Source: Selaginella tamariscina
Taxonomy: Eukaryota > Streptophyta > Lycopodiopsida > Selaginellales > Selaginellaceae
Direction: 5' to 3'
NCBI GenBank assembly: GCA_003024785.1
Contig: PUQB01000072.1
Location: 434,001-498,000 of the forward strand
DNA: 64,000 nt
The notes beneath the pieces were generated by a model that worked only from the letters and a program-made list of their open reading frames with translations, was not told the DNA's origin and did not search any database. How positions within the stretch are numbered: position 1 is the first letter of the stretch; every line of letters begins with the position of its first letter. The translations under genes were made by a program, and so were the position numbers. This document shows positions 51,501 to 61,744 of this stretch, one piece after another.

Positions 51501-53681
51501 AAGGAGATTAAAAAATAGGAGAGTCAGATACAGGAAAGGTAAAAGAGGACGTAGGAGTTACTTAAAAAGCAAAAAGATGAAAAGGAGCAGGATCAGTGGC
51601 AAGTTCATGCATAGTAGTGGTAAAAAATTGGAGAGGAGGAGGGAGTTGTGAATGAAAAAGAGGAAGAATCTTAGGGGATGAAACAGAAAAAGACTAATGA
51701 AAAAAGGCAGGATTGGGGAAATCTGTGCGGATGTTGACGAATGTACAGAATTGGAAGAATCCTGTACAAAAGTTTGTGAATGCACAGAGTGAGGAGAGCC
51801 TGCGAATGTGCTGACAAACTGACATGAGGTGGATCCTGTTGAGGAGGAACCTTCGACACTAATATAAGATTGAAAGAACCCTGTACAGGAATCCGCAAAT
51901 TTACAAGAGTGGGGAGAGCTTGCGGATGTGCTGAGGAACTAACATGGGGTGAATCCTATCGAGGAGGAGTCTTCAACATTGATACAGAATTGGAAGAACC
52001 CTGTACAGGAATCCGCAAACTTACATGAGTGGAGAGAACCTGCAGATGTGCTGAGGAACTGACATGAGGTGAATCTTGTCGAGGAGGAATCTTCAACTCT
52101 AATACAAGAATAGGCACGGTCAATCCTGTAGCTTGTACTGCCTCAGACACTAAGGTCATATCCTGCACGCAGAAAGGTACAAGATTGATCCTGATTGCCG
52201 GAGAGGAAAACGTGAGCGTCCTAGACCTCCAGTCGATCTAAGGATTTGCAACCATGAACCATGGCATGTCCAAAATGATGGGAATCATTCGAGTCTTGAT
52301 CAAGTTGAAGGAAATCGAACAGTTGAATGCGCCATGAGTGCAAGAGAGAGGTGTGATAGCATGGGTAATTGCGCTAGAAGCAATCAGATGACCATCTACA
52401 ACCTCTACAGGAACTGCATGCTTCAACTTCACCACCAGAATGCCATACTAAGTTGCACAGTGTCATCCATGAAGCATGCATTTGCACCAGTGTCTAACAG
52501 GGCAAACTCCTTGAGCTCTCGATCATTAAGGCGAATGTGTACAGGAAACTTGAGTGATGGGATGATATGAGCAGCACCAATGGAGCCTGCACCTATGTCC
52601 AACTTCGCGGCTCTTAGACAGAGTGGACATTGAACTTCAGCTTCAACTTCATGCGTCTTGAACTTCCTAGCTTTAGCAGGACATTCTGCCACCTTGTGTC
52701 CTACTTCACCACAATACAAGCACCACGATGACGTTGCTTCTCAGCAGCTAAAAGTGAGCCACACTTGTATTTGTCAACCTCCATAGGAACTACTCCATAA
52801 GGTGTCAACCTCCATAGGAACTACTCCAGAACATGTGCTACAGCTACAGGATTGGCTTGCAGAAACTACTGACAGGATTTTCTGACAATGCTCAAACAAA
52901 TGGTTGTCACAGCAAACGGCTTATTGCATGATCTCTGCTAAGGTTTGGGCATCTGGTAACATAAGGAGAAGGTCCTTCACGTCATCCCTCAACCCAAAAC
53001 GAAAGTGTTCGATCAATGCAGTCTCGTCTTATAGAATGTTCATGCAAAGTTGCTAAAATTCAGATGCATAGACGGAAGCTAGTCGGAATCCTTGTGTGAG
53101 CTTCCTTAACTTTGTGCATGTGGAATGGTACTTATCGGGATCTCCAAAACAGGCTTCAAAGGCAGCCACGAATCTTTCAAAGTCATCCATCAATGGGTTG
53201 TCACGCTCCAGCAAAGGGGCAACCCAAGCCCATGGGGATCCAACTAGTAAGGATGCCAAAAGGTCAACCTTTTGTGCATCAATCGAGTAGCGGCGTGGTT
53301 GCATACGGATCAAAAGCCTGATCTGATTCAGAAAACCTTAAAATTGGCGCGATTGCCACTAACTTTTCCAACATGCTAATCTTCGGCTCTGAAGAAGAGT
53401 TTGATGGAGAAGAAACCATAGATGCTTGAGAGAAAGCATGCGCAGCAGCCTTGGAGGATGCATCAGTAGCTGCATGCACTGCGTTGGTGGAACCTTACAG
53501 ATCTGTGGCCATTGGGCACAAAGTGGCTAGCTCATGAAGCAACATTTGGTGCTCGCGTTGAAATTGCTCAAAATCTGTCATGATCCGTGAAAGAAAGGAA
53601 AAGGAGAAAAATAAGGAAGAAGAACCAAGGAAAAAAAAGTAACTGGAAATTGGAGAGTTATGAAAGCAGTTACTATCAAAC

Positions 53682-54144
53682 TGTCAAGCCATGATCCAAA
53701 AGACTCAGGAGCAGGACAAGGACTAGGAACAAGACAGGAGCAGGACAGGAACTAGAAGCAAAACAAGGAAAGAACTAAAAGCAAAACAAGGAAAGAACTA
53801 GAAGCAAAACAAGGAAAGAACTAGAAGCAAAACAAGGAAAGAACAAGAAGTAGACAAGAAGAAGACAAGATTGATCGTAAAAAGACTGGCGTTGATAGTA
53901 ACTGATTGTATAGCTTTTATGCTCACAACTCCAAGAGCTAATCTAGTCATGACCCTTATTCATGAATTAAAAATGATGACCCTTATCCTGTAGGTATATC
54001 CTGTAGCATATCTTGTAAGCATATCTTGTAGACATATCCTGTGGGCATATCTCGTGGGCATATCCCGTATCCCATATCCCTTATCCTATATCTTATATTC
54101 TGTATCCGGTATCCGTATCCTGCATCTTGTATCGAGTCGTGACA
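53682..54144 (-). repeat. 5' LTR of the minus-strand chromovirus, with internal 23-bp expansion
   Basis: 463 bp, nearly 100 bp longer than its partner. The excess is explained by four tandem copies of a 23-bp unit (GAACTAGAAGCAAAACAAGG plus AAA) at 53749-53840. Confidence 0.88.
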
Positions 54145-54152
54145 CCTATTTG

Positions 54153-54312
54153 GATGGGTTAAATTATCGACACACCTGAAATCATCACAAAAAACAGTAT
54201 GGTAAATGTTGCATGGTTCAAACCACAAAAAAAGATGGGTTAAATTATCGACACACCTGAAGTCATCACAAAAACAGTATGGTAAATGTTGCATGGTTCA
54301 AACACAAAAAAG
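54153..54312. repeat. 81-bp tandem duplication
   Basis: The unit starting GATGGGTTAAATTATCGACA at 54153 repeats at 54234 with few differences, one a change in an A run. It lies in the 3' part of X copy A just outside the minus-strand retroelement. Confidence 0.9.
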
Positions 54313-54995
54313 GCAACATGAGAAGGAGAGCGAAAGGTACAATGGATGCCTAGAGAAAACATGGTATTCCAATTAAAAAGACCCAGCATGTTTTATAAAT
54401 ATTAAATTCATTCAATATGGGTGAATGCCAAAAAGCATTAATAAAGTCACAATCAACAAAATTATAAAAAATTAAATGTCTTTTAAAGTTTAAAGCAATT
54501 ACAAAATATAGTATATTTATTATTCATAATTACAATCAATTCTTTAATAATAGTACTAAATTGTTTCTTAACTATATAAATTTATAAAAAAATATGGAAA
54601 ATTGACCATATAGAATTTTGTATATATATATATATTATTGTTATTACAATTTTTAATTAATGTTATATTTAAATATTAGTATTTAATAACAACATATGTA
54701 TTTATATAATGTACCTCTTCACTCTCATGGAACACAAGTGATTTGTTGACTTTTGCCCAAACCATTTTCCTTTCTTTGTCATTTGTTTCCCCACTTCCTA
54801 TCTCGACACTCATGTTAAGAGGGTTATAGACTTAAACTTGGAGGGGTTGTAACAATCTCCAATACTAACTATTACGTGAAGTAGTTCTCTATGTAAAAAA
54901 TCCACTTATCCAAACTTAGATAGTTTTCACCCTCATGGAACATGGGTGGCTTGTTGACTTTGAACTTTCATTTGCCCAAACCATTTTCTTTTATA
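54313..54995. other. X copy A 3' flank and AT-rich junction
   Basis: 54530-54650 matches 61240-61350 beside X copy B (ACTATATAAATTTATAAA). From 54715 a block with TTTGCCCAAACCATTTTC occurs twice (near 54750 and 54972). No gene is supported. Confidence 0.6.
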
Positions 54996-55476
54996 AGTTT
55001 GTCACCATGAGGCTAACCAAAAAGCGGCGGGATTAATCCCGTGCACACACAAATATATATATGCATATGTATATACAGGAATGTGCGAGAGATGAACAAA
55101 CACATATATATGTATATGTATATACAGGAGTGTGCATGTGTGCTAGATATAGAAAAATCTATATATCTATATCTATATATATATATATATATATATATAC
55201 AAGAGTGTGCGTGTGTGTGCCAGAGATAATAAATTAATAAATTATACAAATACACACACATAATATATGTATATAGGTTATATATATATGTGTATGCTTG
55301 TGTGAGCGAAACAAATAAAATTATACATATAAACACACACACACACATATATATATATCTATATCTATCTATATATGTATATATATATCTATATATATAT
55401 ATATTATGTATATATGTATAGAGTGTGCGTGTGTGTGCGAGAGATACATAAATAAATTAAATTATACAAATAATAA

Positions 55477-55567
<91 letters not shown>

Positions 55568-57410
55568 AATACAGATATATGTATATGTGTATGTATATAC
55601 CGGAGTGTGTGTGTGTATGCGAGAGATAAATAACTAAATTTTATTATTAAGATATACACACATATAAATGTATATGTAAATACAATAAATAAATATACAT
55701 AAGAGTGTGCGTGTGAGAGAGAGAGATTTCACCTATGTAATGCGCCTTCAAACCTACTACACTGCTGCGCCATTTTGCACCGCCACGCCTTCTAAGAGAA
55801 TCTATTCATATATGGCACATGCCCCCCATTTCTTCTTGAAACCCTAAGAATATACCTAAGCCTTAAAAGGAATAAAATATATATTAACCCTAATTGAATA
55901 TTCCTTCTAAGAATATACCTAAACCATAAAAGAATAAAATATATATTGACCCTAAACGAATATTCTTTCATTATATTATCATAATTTTAAATTTGTGTGT
56001 GTGGGTGTATTACATACACCCAAAAATATAAATCATGCAAGGGTTTAACATATGTGTCTATGAAAGTGTTAAATTTTCACGTGTAGCAATACATATATAT
56101 CACAAATATTATATACAGACATATACATAGTACATAATATTGTAAATCAGTACATATTATGGATCATGCATGGTGTGTATGTATGAGAGAAGAGATATAA
56201 TACATATTATGGATCATGCATGGTGTGTATGTTTGAAAGAAGAGAGATAATACATATTATGGATCATGCATGGTGTGTATGTATGAGAGAAGAGAAAGAG
56301 TGTTAACAAATTAATTTCGTACACATTGCATATATTAGTACACATATATACATACACACGTGTATACACACAACATACATATATATTATATCTGTAAATT
56401 CAATGTGTTACATATACACACACTGAGTACATATGGATCATACATGCGTCGAACATGATGTTTTTCAATAAAAAGAAGCAACATATCTCTCCAGTTTGGT
56501 TTAGAGTTTAAACCCAATGCAAATATTTTATTATTAAATTTTATATGGTACATAATATATATAGTATAATATCTTTATACTAATATAAACTAAATGCATG
56601 CACATTTTTCTAATTATTTAATATAAATTTACTGTAAACACTAAACATATGTAAGTCCTAGTGTAGAGTGTGTAACTATAAATATTTGGTTTTGGTTTTA
56701 AACTCTTTATCGTAAATACAAAAACTAAATGCTTTATTTATATCATGATTCACTCATCGGCTTGTGCATGTGTGTGCATATGTGTCTCTGTAAGTGCTTT
56801 TAATGCGTGTGCACGTTATATAAATTTATGATTGTGTTTATATATGTGTGCAAAAGAAACATCAAATAATTAAGAAAATAATATTAATAAACACACTATG
56901 AACATATTTTAAATTATACATAATAATATATCATTTTATCTAATATATCGAATAATTAAGAAAATAATATTAATAAACACACTATGAACATATTTTAAAT
57001 TATACATAATAATATATCATTTTATCTAATATATAGTCATTATAGTTTTAATAATATATATTAATTTAATATTAATGATAAGGTTCAACATTGGAATATT
57101 CTTGAAATAATAAGAAATTAATTGAGAAAATCCCATTAATATATACAAATGTAAAACAAGTACTGAAATAATTAACTAAATTAATTATGATAATCATGTT
57201 TAATATTGGAATATTCTTGGAATAATAAGAAAAAAAAGAATATCCCATTATATAAGGAAATGTAAATTAATTACTCGAGTAATTAAGAAAATAATTTTAA
57301 TAAACACACTATGAATATATTTTAAATAATACATAATAATATATCAATTTATTTATTGTATAAGTATATATTTATAATATATACTTAATAATATATATTG
57401 AAATATTAAG
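54996..57410. repeat. Right arm of the 2.4-kb inverted repeat
   Basis: Reverse complement of 1-2375. The inner end carries one GGATTAATCC dyad (about 55021-55040) beside AGGCTAACCAAAAAG, the mirror of CTTTGGTTAGCC at 2377. Next come microsatellites (55040-55730), the AAACCCTAAGAATATACCTA block (55850), repeated GGATCATGCATGGTGTGTAT blocks (56160-56290) and the AT-rich tandem block (56880-57410). It lacks the telomere-like tract of the left arm. Confidence 0.85.
55040..55730. repeat. Compound (TA)n, (CA)n, (TG)n microsatellites
   Basis: Mirror of 1725-2350, with spacers such as GAGTGTGCGTGTGTGTGCGA and a long pure (TA)n run at 55503-55561. Apparent frames here are low-complexity. Confidence 0.9.
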
Positions 57411-57439
57411 AATGTAAAATAATTACTAAAATTTTGTAA

Positions 57440-57960
57440 TATTAAACAGCTTGAATAACTTGAATCACATTAAATGCAATTTTATAAAACACATTGGAAT
57501 TGGAGAGTATATATGTCAGAGTGTCGGTTATTTGTGTCAACTTATTTAAATTTTATTTTATTTTATTTTTAAAAATTTTGAATTTCTGACATAAGTATTG
57601 TCGATCTAACATATAAATTTGAAAATACATTTAATTCCCACTCAAATTTAGATCTTGTTCTTTCTTCGGCAAGGGTTTCTTCATTTCTGTAATTTTCACT
57701 CTTCAAATTTCTTTATTCTTGATAATGATCAGCTTAGGAGCGAAATTGAATTGGGTGTTATTGTTTATAAAAAAGCACGGTGCCTTCAGTGCTATTCACA
57801 AGTAAGTATTATAAACAAATTTAGAAATATTTATAAAGATTCACTTTCTTACATTCTCTCTTAAAATTAGAATTTAGGGGTTTAGGAATGCATTAGAATT
57901 ACATTATATTCCGTTAGAGATTTATCCCGTTTAAACATTTTTTTAATTTAATATTCTCAG
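57440..57960 (+). other. Unassigned segment before the second dyad array
   Basis: Less repetitive than its surroundings. A stretch at 57640-57800 (TTCTTCGGCAAGGGTTTCTT onward) ending at a possible donor (CACAAG/TAAGTA) could be an untranslated first exon of gene X. The 69-codon open frame here has no recognised similarity. Confidence 0.35.
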
Positions 57961-57972
57961 TTAGCCGGGGCA

Positions 57973-58609
57973 ACGGAATTAATCTGGCCATTTCGTTTTT
58001 GCCTCTTATAAGCGGTGGCGGGATTAATCCCGCCACTAGCTCTTTGAAAGTCGTGGCAAGATTAATCCAGGCAATACTTCTCCACCTCTGAAAAAGAGCA
58101 GCAGGATTAATCCCGCTGATAACTTCTTAATTGATGAAGAGTTAATAAAATTTATTAAAAAGAGTTGTTGGCAGGATTAATCCCGCCGACCATTCTAAAG
58201 GCAAAGAAGGGGTGGTGAGATTAATCTCACCACCACTTCTCTGTTTTAAAGATTTGTGGGTAGGATTTATCCTGCTGATTAGTTTAGGACGCAGAAAAGC
58301 ATTGGCAGGATTAATCTCGCCACCCCCTCGAGATCTCTCTGAAATCATAGCTTTAGAGAGTTGTGGGCGGGATTAATCCCGCCACCTATTCCCCGTCGAT
58401 GAGAGTTGTGAGCAGGATTAATCCCGTCGACTCTTCCTCGTCGGAGGGTGTTGTGGCGGGATTAATCCCGTCGCCTCTCTCTGAAGGGGAAGACCCGGCA
58501 GCGGGATTAATCCTGCCGGCTCTTTCCCATCGAAGGGAGTCAACGTCGGGATTAATCCCGCCGACCTTTCCTCATCGGAGGGAGTCATGGGCGGGATTAA
58601 TCCCGCCCA
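57973..58609. repeat. Second array of about 14 dyad-symmetric GGATTAATCC units
   Basis: Same unit as 2354-3230, period about 45 bp, with spacers rich in TCATCGGAGGGAGT-like phrases in the last third. The dyad at 58211-58234 is a perfect 24-bp palindrome that differs from consensus symmetrically (TGAGATTAATCTCA centre). The array ends about 140 bp before the first open frame of gene X copy B. Confidence 0.9.
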
Positions 58610-58749
58610 CCAATTGTATTAATCAAGTATGAGATATTATCCCTATACATAATTATGTATTATTGCACATGTATATTATTAAGCATCCACAATTCAAATT
58701 TCTTAGAAATATTGCATAAACAGATATCATAAATAACACAATTATTTAT

Positions 58750-61255
58750 GTGCATGACAATATGTTTAATATTGGAGATAAAGTATGTCTTCTTCGGAAC
58801 AACGAGATAGTTGGCACTAGAACTGTGGAAGTTCAAGATGATAATGCATCATGTCACAATATTGCCCAAGGATCTTGTGTATACGTATGGGTGAACACCA
58901 TTTGCAAGCATGTTGAGGTTTCGAGAATGGAATTTGAAGAAGGTTATCCTGTATTGTGGAATTTAGATGAAGTCAAGGCTGACATAGAATATGCAAAGTC
59001 ACAAACAAAAATAGTGCGAGTTCACCAAATGATGACTTGCCTACTGTGATGGATGAGGTAATTCTCTTTCTTCATGAGATCGAGGTTGGGAGAATCATCA
59101 TCACAGCTAGAAATCCAATGGAAGCAGTATCAGAAGAGAAATTAGGGGCCGACTTCGTGGATGTAGTTGTGACAAAGGTTTCACCTAATGGCACATTGCA
59201 TCCTGGATCCCTCATGAGGTGGCGAACATCTGAATTAAGACAGCGAGATGGTTCAACATATTCTGGGTTGAATTTCAATAATAACAACCTGGAAGAACAA
59301 CCCATATTTGAAGAGGTTCCTTACATTGGTCCTATAGTAAGAAAAAGGTGATTCATGGGTTATAATCTTCCCCTGTAAGTTTCGGCAAGAGGGTCAAGAT
59401 GGATTCTACATCTTCGGCAAGTGTTACTAACATTTCCATGATTGACTGCTGCAAGAATAAGTGTTGTCAAATGGCAGACCGGAATAAAATTACCCAATGT
59501 AGACATGTTCACCTAAAAGCAAAGGCATGAGTTTGTATATGCTGCACTAACTGGGTGTATTGATGGAATGGCCTTGGACACAGGTTATCAAAGTACATCC
59601 ATCATGGTATTTAATAAGGTGGCCATTTGCTTCAAAGCTTGGTACATTATATACTGGGATCCCAAGACCACATTCTACCACCGAAGGGATGAGTGGCTAG
59701 ATGGAGCACGAACCTCAGTACATGGGAACACTCGCTTGGTCAAAACCCGCTCTTACATTATGGCAACCATAAAGATACTTAAGGCTTTTGTAGAAGCAAA
59801 TGTAAACAAGATGCCTCACAAATGCCGAACCACAAATGTAGGGGTCAGGGAAAATCTCAAGGTTTTGCCTTCAATCTACACTCAATTGAAGCTGTGTGAA
59901 CATGTGAACAAGTGGCTTAGTTTGATGGGGCTTCAAGCAATCTGCACTAGTACCTTCAACAACATATGGAATACTCATTTTAAGGATGTGGAGATTGCAA
60001 AACACTCTAGCTTTTCCAAGTGTGACACTTGTACATCATTGAAGGCTGCAGAGGCTTGTGTAAAAACCTTGGTGAATCATTGCCATTCAAAAGAAGATGG
60101 AGGCCCACATGATTGCACAACAAACTTGTCGGTCTCAGTATTATGCACACCGCATGCTTTCTGTGTCACGCCCATCAGAATGCCTGTGCTTGATCCATGA
60201 CAAGATGGATCATTCAAAGACCAACATTTCAAGGCTCATTGTAACACCAAAGTGCTTTGGAAATGTTATGAAACTTCCGATTTCATTGACAGGTGTGCTA
60301 ACACATGGACACGGTTGTAATCATATGAACACTTTTCACTTCCACATTGGTCTAGCGACTCCAATTTCACTATTGGGTTGTTGGCCATGTGTTCTAGAAA
60401 CCTTGAAGCCCATTCACAAACAAGTCCTATGAGTGATCTCAAAGAGAATAAACAACACCTTCAACCTTTACATAATGCTCTCATGAACATGTGTACACTT
60501 GAGGCTACTTGAGAATATGAGAGGCATTGTCAGTAGCCTGCACAAAAACAGATGGCCCTGTTGAGAGTTCTGGTTTAGTGGAGGGATCTAGCTCAAATAG
60601 TGTACATGTATCCTCAACATCAAATAAGCTTCCTTGTCATTTGCTTTTACAGATGGATAATTGTGCAGGCGAGAACAAAAATAGGTAAATCATTTTAGTT
60701 AAGACTTACTTTTATTTTCTAGATATGTGTTAGCATACTTGTCAATGTTTGTTGCCAAAGGTGTGTTTGAGACAATCACGCTCAGTTTCCTTATGGTTGG
60801 TCACACTCATGAAGATATTGATGCGTTCTTCAAAAGGTCTCCAACTCTACAAAAAGGACAAGTACACTTACCTTACCACTCTTTTTGAAAATTGCATCTC
60901 CAAAAAAAGTTGTGCTTTGCTTATGACTGAGGTGCCAGACTTCAAAATGTTTCTCAAAAGTATATAAAAGAGGGGAGCGATTCTTTAGTTGGTCACCTTG
61001 TGCCGTTACAATTCTTTTTCTCTATAAGAGATGGTATACCTATTATGTAGTATAAGTTACGACCATCAGAGCATGAGTGGTTACCAAAAGAGGGCTTAAT
61101 GCTCTTCAAAAGTGGAGAGGATGAAAAACCACTTCTCCCAAAAGGACAACCAAACCTTATTCCATTGAGTGCCTAGTTTAAGGAACAAAATGTTATTATT
61201 GATGCCATCAAAAAATATGTGGCATGGGTTCAAAAATCAATGCCAATTATAGTAC
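58750..61255 (+). pseudogene. Gene X copy B, DUF7869-like transposase-like protein, decayed
   Basis: Plus-strand blocks in order. 58750-59030: a domain with NIGDKVCLLRNNEIVGTRTV. 59037-59351: DEVILFLHEIEVGRIII, ending near a KKR. About 59440-59500: a Cys-rich CCKNKCC patch. 59568-60090: HRRDEWLDGARTSVHGNTRL, then STFNNIWNTHFKDV and FSKCDTCTSLKA. 60100-60300: LCLIHDKMDHSKTN. 60635-60690: LLLQMDNCAGENKNR, then a GT-AG intron, then YVLAYLSMLVAKGVFE and VGHTHEDIDAFF (60730-60830). The D/DNxxxxNKN/GHTHxDID pattern is that of DUF7869 proteins, whose RNase-H-like fold suggests a transposase. Frame changes, for instance near 60097, and stops show several breaks, and a segment present in copy A after about 61235 is deleted. 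Transposase function is inference. Confidence 0.75.
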
Positions 61256-61744
61256 CAAATTGTTTACCTAACTATATAAATTTATAAAAAGATATGAAAG
61301 ATTGACTATATTATTATAGGATTTTGTATATTATATATATATTATTACTAGTACACATTTTTAATTAATGTTATATTTAAATATTAATATTTTAATACAA
61401 CATCAATATTTATATAATGTACCTCTTATGCTCTTCTTTAATTTTTATATTAGGCCCATACAATCTTAAATATAATATATTATATAATTTAATACCTTAC
61501 TTTTATAATGTTATTAATTTTTGGTCCATGAATGCTATAATTTATTAAAGGGTTGATTACAAAATAGAATATTTTAAAGAATATTCTGTCTTCAAACATA
61601 TATTTTAAAGAATATTCCTTTAATATTGGAAAATGCTAATTAAATAACTAAAATTGTTAATTATTAAGAAATGAGACTATAGACATGCCAATTTTAATTA
61701 CAACATGCATGCATGGAGCTTCTCAAAACCCCAAATTGCTGCTA
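61256..61744. other. AT-rich spacer, no gene seen
   Basis: The left part matches sequence 3' of X copy A (54530-54720). The remainder up to the retroelement shows nothing I can support. Confidence 0.6.

Larger units (their letters stand above)
48231..54144 (-). mobile_element. Ty3/gypsy chromovirus fossil inserted in X copy A, minus strand
   Basis: Bounded by LTRs 48231-48599 and 53682-54144 and by a perfect 5-bp duplication CCTAT (48226-48230 and 54145-54149). On the minus strand from right to left: gag 53580-52750, zinc knuckle about 52740-52690, protease about 52560-52430, reverse transcriptase about 51400-50560, RNase H about 50500-50130, integrase about 50050-48950, and chromodomain about 48860-48610. 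Same lineage as the plus-strand element but independently inserted about 1 kb away in X. Better preserved than its neighbour, yet broken with multiple breaks. Confidence 0.92.
41258..54720 (+). pseudogene. Gene X copy A (DUF7869-like transposase-like), split by two retroelements
   Basis: Three segments (41258-41655, 47206-48230, 54145-54720) read in order as the 3' part of gene X, whose fuller copy is at 58750-61255. 41258-41655 has MEAHMIAQQTCRSQYYAHR and HNKMDHSKTN. 47206-47960 has a remnant of the DxN region and YHTHEDIDALF. 47960-48230 has an extra C-terminal stretch (ELEGHVITHTELQHPFWP) absent from copy B. Compared with copy B, the DNCAGENKNR segment is missing here, so it is not merely interrupted but also eroded. 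The 5' half is absent; the left edge abuts repeat Y. Confidence 0.75.

Noticed and set aside
2370-54995. Perfectly nested palindrome, since the outer arms and repeat Y copies are about 14.4 kb apart on each side
   Set aside because: The sequences between them (NDC1 side versus X and retroelements) are unrelated, so the equal spacing is coincidence.
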